This document shows positions 6,770 through 13,106 of a stretch of DNA of 29,135 nucleotides, piece by piece; position 1 is the stretch's first letter; every line of letters starts with the position of its first letter. The notes beneath the pieces were generated by a model that ran no database searches, was not told the origin of the DNA, and saw only the letters and a list, made by a program, of their open reading frames with translations. The stretch covers positions 1 through 29,135 of the IMG/VR virus record IMGVR_UViG_3300038701_001097; one strand, written 5' to 3'. This stretch comes from a virus. The position numbers and the translations under genes were made by a program.

Positions 6770-7087
6770 ATGAAATATGAAGATAGAGCAACATTTAACC
6801 CTAAAAAATATATGGTCTTTTATAAAGATGGTGGATTGTTTGAAACTGAAATGCATGACGCACAAAAAATCAAAGCAATGATGCAATGGCAGAAAAAAGG
6901 GGGATTTAATGAAAATAACTTCATCATTTGTCATTACGACTATATGAATGAAGAATTCTTCAATGAAGATGTGACCCTTGGTTATGATGATATTAACAGA
7001 GGTGTAATGAAAGAACGTGTTTTAACAAAGTTTAGAGCTGAGTTTTTCACAACAAAACTAACACAAATCATAAACGAAAAAGGATAA
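6770..7087 (+). CDS. Early protein, unknown function
   Basis: A 105-residue protein with a good ribosome site (GAAAGGATTAGAACA then ATG). It is rich in Phe, Tyr, Met and Lys (FNPKKYMVFYKDGG, NNFIICHYDYMNEEFF), with a helical C-terminus (RAEFFTTKLTQIINEKG). No signal peptide, no membrane helix, no known motif. The 46-base gap before it has no gene. Its codon use is AT-rich like its early neighbours. Confidence 0.65.
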   Translation: MKYEDRATFNPKKYMVFYKDGGLFETEMHDAQKIKAMMQWQKKGGFNENNFIICHYDYMNEEFFNEDVTLGYDDINRGVMKERVLTKFRAEFFTTKLTQIINEKG

Positions 7088-7093
7088 TCAATC

Positions 7094-7495
7094 ATGCGTG
7101 TATCATATACAAACAAAGATCAAAGATCAAAGTTTTGCCAGCCCTATAAATACTTGATAACGGGGCATGGTGGGACATCCAAAACAGCTTTCATCCACAC
7201 ACATGCTTTTAAACGCTGGTTACGTGAAAGAGGTTTAAACCTTGTGAAATCAGGCAAACAAGGTGCAAAAATCATAGGAGATTATTCACGTGTATATTGT
7301 AACCATAACAAGGCCGAATTCAATATAAAAGGTTTAAAAACAATGGTTTTAAGCAATGGTGATTATGTGCCTTGCATCATTAAAGACGGTGTTGAATATG
7401 TACACCATACAGGAATATGCACAAAAAAATGGGATCAAGAAAGCACACAAGAACGATTAAACGAACATAGAAAACTTCAAAAAAGATACGGATAG
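7094..7495 (+). CDS. Early protein, unknown function
   Basis: A 133-residue basic protein preceded by AAAAAGGATAATCAATC. An early segment YLITGHGGTSKTAFIHTHAF superficially recalls a P-loop (GHGGTSKT) but does not fit GxxxxGK[ST] and there is no Walker B, so I do not call an ATPase. The C-terminal half has His/Cys-containing stretches (YVHHTGICTKKW) and a charged helix (STQERLNEHRKLQKRYG). No family recognised. Confidence 0.65.
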   Translation: MRVSYTNKDQRSKFCQPYKYLITGHGGTSKTAFIHTHAFKRWLRERGLNLVKSGKQGAKIIGDYSRVYCNHNKAEFNIKGLKTMVLSNGDYVPCIIKDGVEYVHHTGICTKKWDQESTQERLNEHRKLQKRYG

Positions 7496-7505
7496 GATCA
7501 AAATC

Positions 7506-7709
7506 ATGAAAAACCAAGCATTATATAAAACACACTGTAAAACCTTCAAAATTGCCCAAAAAATAACGGGTGCGGGTTTTGTAACACAATCACCAAATCA
7601 CCCCTTTTTAGGTTTTAGATGCTTCCCACAATATAGGTCTGAGGCGGGGAAAGAATTAAGAAAGCAAGTTTTAAATCACATAATCCTTGTTGGTAGAAAA
7701 AACATTTAA
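7506..7709 (+). CDS. Small early protein, unknown function
   Basis: A 67-residue basic protein (pattern YKTHCKTFKIAQKITGAGFVTQS, later SEAGKELRKQVLNHIILVG). An alternating beta segment is followed by a helix. It is 10 bases after the previous gene. The ribosome site is weak (AGGATCAAAATC). Not recognised. Confidence 0.55.
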   Translation: MKNQALYKTHCKTFKIAQKITGAGFVTQSPNHPFLGFRCFPQYRSEAGKELRKQVLNHIILVGRKNI

Positions 7710-7724
7710 AGAAAGATTAATATC

Positions 7725-7952
7725 ATGTCAAAATTAAACACAAAACAACAATATCCAATTAAACACCCTAGCGCAGGCGTAAATGATGGGCGCTGGTCAA
7801 TCACAAAAGGGCATACAGGCAACTATAACAACATTGGACAACCTGATTACGTTGTAAGGTTCTGCGATGACTTTGTGAGTGCTCACACGCGCTATGATGA
7901 CGCAAAAGAAGCCGCGCAAGAGCATGCAGATAAACATTTCAACAACCTATAG
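7725..7952 (+). CDS. Small early protein, unknown function
   Basis: A 75-residue soluble protein with a beta-rich start (DGRWSITKGHTGNYNNIGQPDYVVRFCDDFV) and a C-terminal helix (YDDAKEAAQEHADKHFNNL). The beta strands plus a final helix containing AA-x-EHA look like a compact folded domain. AAAGAAAGATT lies upstream. No family recognised. Confidence 0.6.
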   Translation: MSKLNTKQQYPIKHPSAGVNDGRWSITKGHTGNYNNIGQPDYVVRFCDDFVSAHTRYDDAKEAAQEHADKHFNNL

Positions 7953-7973
7953 GAGATTAAAGAAGGTTAAACA

Positions 7974-8162
7974 ATGGATAAATATGGTAAAAACTATTAT
8001 CGCGGTAAAGGTCTTACTTTTGATTATACCAACGCAACCGCGACAAACTTTGATACAGGCGAAACGCATCACCTAAAAAACACCTTTGTCGATGCTGCCC
8101 GTATAAGAGCCTCTTATTTCGCTAACTGGGTAAATCGTGAACTATTTCCAACTAAGCACTAG
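7974..8162 (+). CDS. Small early protein, unknown function
   Basis: A 62-residue protein (GLTFDYTNATATNFDTGE, then helix VDAARIRASYFANWVNREL). Its beta-hairpin plus helix layout resembles its two neighbours. A ribosome site (GAAGG) precedes the ATG. No family recognised. The overlapping plus-strand frame 7879-8076 is a shadow. Confidence 0.55.
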   Translation: MDKYGKNYYRGKGLTFDYTNATATNFDTGETHHLKNTFVDAARIRASYFANWVNRELFPTKH

Positions 8163-8174
8163 AAAGATAAACCA

Positions 8175-8357
8175 ATGAAACAACAATTCATAATCCCTAT
8201 ACTATTAATATTCACATATTTCTGTGGTATTCAGTCCGGCTATATCATAGCCAAATATATTGAATATAAATATGCGCCAGTTCCAATGATCACACAAAGC
8301 GATTACAATGATCTAATGAATGACCTGAGCGGAACGAGAGGCATATATAATGATTAA
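8175..8357 (+). CDS. Small single-pass membrane protein, unknown function
   Basis: A 60-residue protein with an N-terminal transmembrane segment (residues about 4-26, FIIPILLIFTYFCGIQSGYII) and a short polar tail with Tyr and Asp (SDYNDLMNDLSGTRGIYND). It is the penultimate gene of the early block; its stop overlaps the start of a 25-residue hydrophobic peptide. A role at the host membrane is likely, but what it does is not visible. Confidence 0.55.
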   Translation: MKQQFIIPILLIFTYFCGIQSGYIIAKYIEYKYAPVPMITQSDYNDLMNDLSGTRGIYND

Positions 8358-8427
8358 AGCCTTGTTTAATATCCTATCAATGATCTACATGTTAAACATT
8401 ATTCTTTTGTTAACCAATTTGATCTAA
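8350..8427 (+). CDS. 25-residue hydrophobic micropeptide
   Basis: It starts ATGATT within the stop region of the preceding membrane-protein gene (8-base overlap). It encodes MIKALFNILSMIYMLNIILL plus five residues, nearly all hydrophobic, enough for one membrane helix. Short, so uncertain. The coupling to the previous gene and the position just before the terminator are the reasons to list it. Confidence 0.4.
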   Translation: MIKALFNILSMIYMLNIILLLTNLI

Positions 8428-8457
8428 ACTTAAAACTAATCCCCCACACACAACTAA

Positions 8458-8491
8458 ACACCCATGCATAAAAACATGGGTGTCTTTTTTT
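8458..8491 (+). terminator. Rho-independent terminator ending the early block
   Basis: A perfect 9-bp stem ACACCCATG (8458-8466) / CATGGGTGT (8475-8483) with an 8-base loop is followed by C and seven T (8485-8491). It closes the rightward early operon. The opposing minus-strand gene ends with its TAA on the T tract, so the hairpin may also end that transcript, though the T run on that side is poor. Confidence 0.88.
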
Positions 8492-8882
8492 AATTTAACA
8501 TCATCAATCTAAACCATTTTGGAAGGTGTGGATAATGAGAATATAAATGTTTTCCTATCGCAATATTATCCGCATGATTTTTATGATACGTTTTTAAAGT
8601 TTTCCGATCCGGTGGAATATATTCTTTTCCTGTCCATCTATAAATATATTCCTTTTTACCATTACTCCCCTTTTTTAATTCATCAGGCTTTAATGCTCTT
8701 TCAACATGTCCACTTATAATCAATCCTAACAATCTATCAGAAATAGATTTCCGTTTACTTCCAAAATAATTATTAACATCATCCACAATCAATTTATGCG
8801 TAAACCATTTAATTTTATTATCCGTCCCGTTGGGGCGCATAAATTCGATTATTCTCTCTTTTTGTGTTTTATATTTTTTCAT
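8490..8882 (-). CDS. Small basic protein downstream of the primase-helicase, possible winged-helix
   Basis: A 130-residue, strongly basic protein. The N-terminal half reads like a winged-helix/HTH (QKERIIEFMRP, FTHKLIVDDVNNYFGSKRKSISDRLLGLIISGHVER), followed by a Lys-rich wing-like KKGSNGKKEYIYRW and a His-rich tail (KNHADNIAIGKHLYSHYPHLP). DNA binding is plausible but no family is certain. It follows the primase-helicase gene in the same operon, with the palindrome and iteron-like words in the 69-base space between. A protein that binds those repeats would fit well, but this is inference. Confidence 0.6.
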   Translation of the reverse strand: MKKYKTQKERIIEFMRPNGTDNKIKWFTHKLIVDDVNNYFGSKRKSISDRLLGLIISGHVERALKPDELKKGSNGKKEYIYRWTGKEYIPPDRKTLKTYHKNHADNIAIGKHLYSHYPHLPKWFRLMMLN

Positions 8883-8904
8883 CTTTATTTCTCATTTTGA
8901 GTAC

Positions 8905-9148
8905 ATGGAACAATGGAACTTACCTATAGGTAAGTGTTCCATGTGTTCCATCTATGATACTTTTGGAACATTCTCATTGTTCCATGCTTGTTCCATCTGT
9001 TCCATCGTTTCGCTAAGTATTTGATATTTATCGCTAATTAACCCCTCGTGTCCCTCTGCCAAACTGTTCCATGCCCGTTCCATCGCAACTAAAACACCTC
9101 TTTTCGGGTGTTCCATCACCCCTATTGCAGAGAGGTCGTTTGTTCCAT
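8905..9148. repeat. Iteron-like array of TGTTCCAT (ATGGAACA)
   Basis: Nine exact 8-base copies lie within 244 bases. One is in ATGGAACA orientation (8905) and eight are TGTTCCAT (8935, 8944, 8978, 8989, 8998, 9065, 9109, 9141). One-base variants occur at 8913, 8963 and 9076. Chance would predict about 0.01 copies here. Most copies lie inside the 3' end of the primase-helicase gene, where they encode ME-x and similar (SETMEQMEQAW); the rest are in the gap after it. Clustered short direct repeats beside a RepA-type helicase gene recall plasmid iteron origins. Confidence 0.75.
8918..8935. promoter_or_regulatory. Perfect 18-bp palindrome flanked by iteron words
   Basis: ACTTACCTATAGGTAAGT is a perfect palindrome. 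Its flanks, TGGA on the left and GTTCCA on the right, extend the symmetry with a small offset. It lies between the two minus-strand genes and abuts inverted copies of the TGTTCCAT word on each side. A dimeric protein-binding site or origin element is more likely than a terminator, as no T tract follows on either strand. Confidence 0.7.
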
Positions 9149-11240
9149 TACATAATCCCAAAACCCCGTCACCATTATTCAAATCTCTAAACATTATTGC
9201 CTTTATTTGTTTCTCTGAAAACTTTCTTTTTCCACCTATCATGTCGGGGTTTACACCTAATTTTTGATAATAATAAATCGCTTTTAAAATATCCTTTTCA
9301 TTCTTTGTCATGTTATCAAAGATATTTGGAACGACATTTTCAAACTCTTGATCATCTTCTAAAACAACATGGCAAGTATCAATCGGATCATCATCTTCAT
9401 CTTTTCCAAGCTCAACAACATGTAATCCGAACCGGATAATTTTGTCGCTTTCACCTTCTCTTTGTTTTCGCGTCTTTATGTAACGGTTATAATTTTCGCC
9501 TTTCTTTTCGGACAGGACTTCGATTTCAGTGTCCGTGGCGGCTCTTAAAGAAGAATGGCCTCTTGCACCTGCGGCCTGATCTTTACCTGAGTGGTGGACG
9601 ATTAAAACGCCAACATCACCATAACGCTGGATGTATTTCATATTAGAGATATACATGCCCATATCTTCGGATGAGTTTTCGTTACCGCCTTCAAAGGTGG
9701 TTGCCAGTGTATCCACCACCACAAGACCCACTTCCATGCCATGGGCCGCTTCTAGGCGTTTTATTTCCTCTATAATAAGCTTTGCGTCTGTCTTATCTGT
9801 TGCGAAGTTTGGCGCGGCATCAATCACGTGGAAGGGCAATTTGTCTACACCTAAGCGTTTTCTGAGTGCCTTACCACGCTTACCGAATGATGCACCGGCT
9901 TCAGCAGCGATATAAACAACCATCATGTTACGCTTGTTCTTAGTGCCTTTGATCTTCGGTTTATATTTAAGCTTGCCCCAGTCCATACCTAAAGCAATGT
10001 GTCCTGCAATATCAGCCGCGACAAATGACTTACCAACGTTTGACTGCCCGTAACAGACCGATATAGCCTTATCATATAGGAAGTCCTTATAGATGGGGTT
10101 GCCACTATAACGCCAATCAAGCTCGTGCAGCGGTTTTGATCTAAACCTAGATGATTGATCAAGGTCAATGTCTAAAGGCTTACCTTGTTCACGTGCAGCT
10201 AAGATGGGATTGGTTTGTTTCTCTATCTGCTCGATATAATCCTGATCAAGGTCGTCGAAAGGATTTTCTGTGCGATTATAACAGCGGATAATCTCACGCG
10301 ATGTGAGGTCTTTATTCTTGCCATGCGCGAAGTGGTATAAGATGTGCGCGGTTTCCTGAAGTGAGAAATCAAGCCATTTCAATTCTTTGGTAAGTGTAAA
10401 ATCATATTCACTGCGGGATGGTTTCTCGATGAGGCCAAAATAAAGATCATGCAGCTTAGGGTTATTATTAAGATGTGCCTTAAACTTCTTCATCAATTGA
10501 TTCGGTATTGGTTTCCTGATATCCGGCATTGATAGATCAGTGCTTTCAAATTCATCGTCATTTTCTTTGACAAATGTCGGTGTGATGAATTTGGCGGGGT
10601 CTGGGTAACGTGTACCAGTTGGACTGGACGCATGTAAGACCTGTGCCATGGCTGGTTTGCGGTTTTTCTTTTTCTTTGTTGGCAGGTTTACCGTAAACGG
10701 TATCCGCATGATGCGGTCAATATTATGAACACGGTCAGTGTCATATTGATCTGCTAGGCCACGGCTGAGTGATTCGTAGTGGATGATGTCTTTGGTGGCT
10801 TCAATGGTTAATGGCTCATCAAGCAACCAGAATGCCTGAATACCACCACCGCTGTCTGTGATATAGGTTGGCGGGTGTGCAAGCTCGGTCTTCAGCTTAT
10901 CAGCAAAAACATGCAACCTGTCACGCTCCTCATTGAAGTCTTTATCCTTAGCCGGATCAGCATCAAGCCATACAGCAGACACTTTTTCTATGTCGGTTTT
11001 CTTTAGTTTATCGTCCGGTGCGTCCGGCCTCGGCTCGTTAACTGTGAAGTAAAGGTTCTGTGAATTGTTGTGTTGCTCTAAGAATTTAAGTAAATCAGCA
11101 TGCCCTACGGGTCGTGTAATCCCTGTTACTTTTCCCGATTGCGGATGAATGGCTACGAGGTTATGCGTACCTGTGTGGTTTCTAAAGTTGTTTAAGAATG
11201 ATAACGCTTTATTATTGTTTATTGAGATTATTTGTGACAT
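8952..11240 (-). CDS. Primase-helicase: AEP/PrimPol-like domain fused to RepA-type RecA-fold ATPase
   Basis: A 762-residue replication protein. Residues about 1-205 resemble archaeo-eukaryotic primase domains of the RepB/PrimPol type: WLDADP (91-96) as the metal-binding DxD, SGGGIQAFW (130-138), and DRIMRIPFTVNLPTKK (175-190). Residues about 385-640 form a RecA/RepA-like helicase: Walker A YGQSNVGKS (397-405), AAEAGASFGKR, Walker B GLVVVDTLA (Asp510), and a sensor-like LIVHHSGKDQAAGARGHSSLRAATD. The C-terminus is repetitive (SETMEQMEQAW), encoded by the iteron-like words. It should prime and unwind phage DNA, a role T7 gp4 fulfils with unrelated primase modules. It is transcribed divergently from the replication operon. 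The ATG at 11240 has AGG 7 bases upstream. Confidence 0.88.
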   Translation of the reverse strand: MSQIISINNNKALSFLNNFRNHTGTHNLVAIHPQSGKVTGITRPVGHADLLKFLEQHNNSQNLYFTVNEPRPDAPDDKLKKTDIEKVSAVWLDADPAKDKDFNEERDRLHVFADKLKTELAHPPTYITDSGGGIQAFWLLDEPLTIEATKDIIHYESLSRGLADQYDTDRVHNIDRIMRIPFTVNLPTKKKKNRKPAMAQVLHASSPTGTRYPDPAKFITPTFVKENDDEFESTDLSMPDIRKPIPNQLMKKFKAHLNNNPKLHDLYFGLIEKPSRSEYDFTLTKELKWLDFSLQETAHILYHFAHGKNKDLTSREIIRCYNRTENPFDDLDQDYIEQIEKQTNPILAAREQGKPLDIDLDQSSRFRSKPLHELDWRYSGNPIYKDFLYDKAISVCYGQSNVGKSFVAADIAGHIALGMDWGKLKYKPKIKGTKNKRNMMVVYIAAEAGASFGKRGKALRKRLGVDKLPFHVIDAAPNFATDKTDAKLIIEEIKRLEAAHGMEVGLVVVDTLATTFEGGNENSSEDMGMYISNMKYIQRYGDVGVLIVHHSGKDQAAGARGHSSLRAATDTEIEVLSEKKGENYNRYIKTRKQREGESDKIIRFGLHVVELGKDEDDDPIDTCHVVLEDDQEFENVVPNIFDNMTKNEKDILKAIYYYQKLGVNPDMIGGKRKFSEKQIKAIMFRDLNNGDGVLGLCNGTNDLSAIGVMEHPKRGVLVAMERAWNSLAEGHEGLISDKYQILSETMEQMEQAWNNENVPKVS

Positions 11241-11315
11241 ACTGAGCCTATCGTTAAGTTTTTCTCCTTGTTGAACACAAGAGCGTGATTTGCTTCCCCA
11301 TAAGTCGCGCTCTTT

Positions 11316-11345
11316 TTTATACGCCTATAGTACATTTCAGGTCAA
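11316..11345 (-). promoter_or_regulatory. Promoter of the primase-helicase gene
   Basis: On the minus strand, -35 TTGACC (11340-11345) and -10 TATAAA (11316-11321) are 18 bases apart, a good sigma-70-type pair. The start would be near 11309. A hairpin (GAGCGTGATT 11281-11290 pairing with AAGTCGCGCTC 11302-11312) spans the start site and could act as an operator or a 5' stem. The 11354 copy of TGTTGGAAATAA lies just upstream. Confidence 0.6.
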
Positions 11346-11353
11346 TGAAAATT

Positions 11354-11418
11354 TGTTGGAAATAAATCAACTTTTTTGTTGACTTACTGTTTTAGCTGTT
11401 TTAGGGTTATTTCCAACA
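11354..11418 (+). promoter_or_regulatory. Divergent control region with 12-bp inverted repeat
   Basis: TGTTGGAAATAA (11354-11365) and its exact reverse complement TTATTTCCAACA (11407-11418) flank a -35-like TTGACT (11379-11384). A weak -10 (TAGGGT, 11402-11407) is 17 bases downstream of it. This would drive the rightward replication operon. The repeat word recurs at 13423 and, at 11 of 12 bases, at 23731 on the minus strand, each time upstream of a -35 box. It is probably the binding site of a phage regulator. Confidence 0.6.
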
Positions 11419-11432
11419 GACAGGAGGTGAAG

Positions 11433-11606
11433 ATGCGTAGACGAGTTTTAACATCAAATTGCGGCGAGGTAACACTACGCGGTACACCACACCAGCTGGT
11501 GGAGAAGTATGAGGCGTTAGCCAGTGAAAACAACAACGATGAAACACAGCGTCAACAGTACCTGCAACATGCAGAGCATTATACACGGATGATTGGAGAT
11601 AAATAA
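11433..11606 (+). CDS. Mini DUF4167-domain protein
   Basis: A 57-residue protein that is essentially one DUF4167 domain: VTLRGTPHQLVEKYEALA, then QQYLQHAEHYTRMIGD. The RGT-x-x-Q-x-x-EKY and YLQHAEHY-x-R-x-I wording is that of DUF4167, a domain found in Alphaproteobacteria, usually at the N-terminus of larger host proteins. I chose the ATG at 11433 because of an excellent AGGAGG six bases upstream; an earlier ATG at 11376 has no ribosome site and reads through the promoter. It is the first gene of the rightward operon. Its function is unknown; it may imitate the host protein. Confidence 0.8.
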   Translation: MRRRVLTSNCGEVTLRGTPHQLVEKYEALASENNNDETQRQQYLQHAEHYTRMIGDK

Positions 11607-11968
11607 TGGATGATAAATTTTTATATTCTATGTTTTGCAGAAATGTCGGTTCTGGCCCGGTTGCTCGTTTCATGATGGAGAATTTCGGTCACGATAAATA
11701 CAATGAGTTGTATCCTTCACATAAGATAAAAACAGACAATTTTATGAAGGATATCTTAGGTCGCACTGATTCAAGAGACTTAGTTAGAGAAATGGTTGGT
11801 GGTACACACAAGCGTGAAGCTGAAACTCTCTATTGGACAACAGCAGATGTGACAGAGATGAATGATCTTGAAAACCAGATACAGAATGGGCGAATCACAA
11901 TGTTTGATATGAGTGCTCTGTGTTTACCCTTCGACGATGATATTAAAATAGCAAGAAGGGGTTGTTAA
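11606..11968 (+). CDS. Unknown protein
   Basis: A 120-residue soluble protein. The start overlaps the previous stop (TAATG), with GGAG 8 bases before. Features are a helical N-terminal half (FLYSMFCRNVGSGPVARFMMENFG) and a middle TDSRDLVREMVGGTHKREAETLYW. No recognised motif. It is probably co-translated with the DUF4167-like protein. Confidence 0.65.
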   Translation: MDDKFLYSMFCRNVGSGPVARFMMENFGHDKYNELYPSHKIKTDNFMKDILGRTDSRDLVREMVGGTHKREAETLYWTTADVTEMNDLENQIQNGRITMFDMSALCLPFDDDIKIARRGC

Positions 11969-11969
11969 T

Positions 11970-12062
11970 ATGATTAAAGGTTTGAGAACACGGCACATCA
12001 TATATCTCGATTATGACATGCTTAATGACGTAAACGACAACATGAAAGTGAGAATAGTATGA
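11970..12062 (+). CDS. 30-residue small protein
   Basis: The frame reads MIKGLRTRHIIYLDYDMLND plus ten residues, and its stop overlaps the start of the DUF3310 gene (ATGA). Tight spacing on both sides suggests it is translated. Composition is mixed polar with a short beta-like centre (HIIYLDYD). Function unknown. Confidence 0.4.
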   Translation: MIKGLRTRHIIYLDYDMLNDVNDNMKVRIV

Positions 12063-12286
12063 GTGAGAACAATGTTGACCACCCAAAACATTATGGTGGT
12101 GAAAACAACCCGTACGAGGTCATCAAGGTGATTGAAGCGTGGAACTTGGATAAAGACTTTAATCTGGGTAATGTCATCAAGTATGTTGCACGTGCTGATC
12201 ACAAGGGTAAAAACGTTGAAGACCTTGAGAAAGCGCGTTGGTATTTAGATCGTAAGATCAAACGGTTGAGGGGTGAAGTAGAATGA
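12059..12286 (+). CDS. DUF3310 protein
   Basis: A 75-residue protein matching the phage DUF3310 (SaV-like) pattern: VDHPKHYGG, NPYEVIKVIEAW, FNLGNVIKYVARADHKGK and EDLEKARWYLDRKI. These small proteins are common in phage replication operons of many host groups. Their biochemical role is not established; a link with nucleotide metabolism has been suggested because of their neighbours. Both ends overlap neighbours by four bases (ATGA). Confidence 0.9.
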   Translation: MSENNVDHPKHYGGENNPYEVIKVIEAWNLDKDFNLGNVIKYVARADHKGKNVEDLEKARWYLDRKIKRLRGEVE

Positions 12287-12615
12287 ACAGAAACCTAGAC
12301 AGAGAGAAAATCGCCCACCTACATATTAAGGAGGGGTTGTCATTTAACCAACTTGCTGAACGGTTCAGCATTACTAAAAACACAGTTGCCGGTATCGTTT
12401 TCCGGCATAAACAAAAACAGAAGGAGATCAAAGTGAGATACAGCACATATCGGAAAGAAAACAGCAATGAGATACACATCGTGGATCATTTACAGGGTAG
12501 TGTGTCGCGCTCAACAAACAATCACCCAGTAGCCATTGTCAAAGACATTGATCTGGCTGACAAGATTATTGCGATGCTTGAAGAAGACACCAAACAATAT
12601 TCGGTGATGGTATGA
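12283..12615 (+). CDS. HTH protein with GcrA-like DNA-recognition segment
   Basis: A 110-residue protein. Residues about 5-43 read REKIAHLHIKEGLSFNQLAERFSITKNTVAGIVFRH. This parallels the alphaproteobacterial cell-cycle regulator GcrA (L-x-x-L-x-x-x-GLS-x-x-QIA...TRNAVIGKVHR) and related Hin-type HTHs. The rest is unrelated to GcrA: a basic linker and a C-terminal VKDIDLADKIIAMLEEDTK helix. It is probably a DNA-binding regulator. Whether it acts on GcrA-type promoters or is only a generic HTH cannot be told from sequence. It overlaps both neighbours by four bases. Confidence 0.65.
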   Translation: MNRNLDREKIAHLHIKEGLSFNQLAERFSITKNTVAGIVFRHKQKQKEIKVRYSTYRKENSNEIHIVDHLQGSVSRSTNNHPVAIVKDIDLADKIIAMLEEDTKQYSVMV

Positions 12616-12878
12616 TTGATAAACACACACCTGGGCCTTGGAAAATAAGGCGCAACCAATCTACAAATAAACCATCTTTAGAAGTAGAATCGCGAATAGA
12701 TAGACAATCTATCTGCTTTTTAAGTAAAGGAGACTTGGGTTTATCAGACGCACAACTCATAAAATCCGCACCAGACCTTCAACAGGCCCTGCAATGGCTC
12801 TGTGAGGAGCTTGAGGACGTTTATGATGTACCTGAGTACGCTTTCAAGGCGTTACGCAATTCGAGGGGTGTTGAGTGA
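12612..12878 (+). CDS. TPGPW-type phage protein, unknown function
   Basis: An 88-residue protein with the signature of a widespread small phage family: HTPGPWK near the N-terminus, and DAQLIKSAPDLQQALQWL towards the C-terminus (usually written NARLIAAAPDLLEAL). Function unknown in the family. The start overlaps the HTH gene stop, and its stop overlaps the next start. Confidence 0.75.
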   Translation: MIDKHTPGPWKIRRNQSTNKPSLEVESRIDRQSICFLSKGDLGLSDAQLIKSAPDLQQALQWLCEELEDVYDVPEYAFKALRNSRGVE

Positions 12879-12958
12879 TGACTGAACAATACATATACGT
12901 AAACGGCTATGCCATGTTGGTGCGGTTTGATAACAGAGAAGGACAAGATGATGAGTGA
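12878..12958 (+). CDS. 26-residue small protein
   Basis: It starts at ATG overlapping the preceding TGA and reads MTEQYIYVNGYAMLVRFDNR plus six acidic/polar residues. Its stop lies within the start region of the next gene. Coupling on both sides is the only support. Unknown function. Confidence 0.35.
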   Translation: MTEQYIYVNGYAMLVRFDNREGQDDE

Positions 12959-13106
12959 TGAAATGCCGGAAGTTATATACACCATGCCAGAGCAAGTATC
13001 CAGCAGAGCGGGTACATATTGTGACGTGGATGACGGGGGTGTGAAGTATGTGCGTGCCGCCCCCCCTACAAGCAGCCGTGAAGGATTTGGCGGAAGCTAT
13101 GAATGA
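12948..13106 (+). CDS. Small phage protein, probably the N-terminal part of a frameshifted gene
   Basis: A 52-residue frame from ATG 12948 (AAGGAC upstream): MPEVIYTMPEQVSSRAG, GGVKYVRAA, then PPTSS and a low-quality end. Small phage proteins of this type normally run from the (K/E)YVRAD segment into a helical C-terminus. Here the helical continuation (LQAAVKDLAEAMNDYL) is present in the +1 frame, immediately after a run of seven C (13060-13066). Hence this is likely one gene split by a one-base event, or a +1 slippage site. Confidence 0.5.
   Translation: MMSDEMPEVIYTMPEQVSSRAGTYCDVDDGGVKYVRAAPPTSSREGFGGSYE

Noticed and set aside
7094-7495. P-loop ATPase in the 133-residue early protein (GHGGTSKT)
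   Set aside because: Spacing does not fit Walker A (GxxxxGK[ST]) and no Walker B follows.
8905-9148. Simple coding repeat explanation for the iterons
   Set aside because: Copies occur in the non-coding gap too and as GTTCCAT in different codon phases, so amino-acid repetition alone does not explain them.
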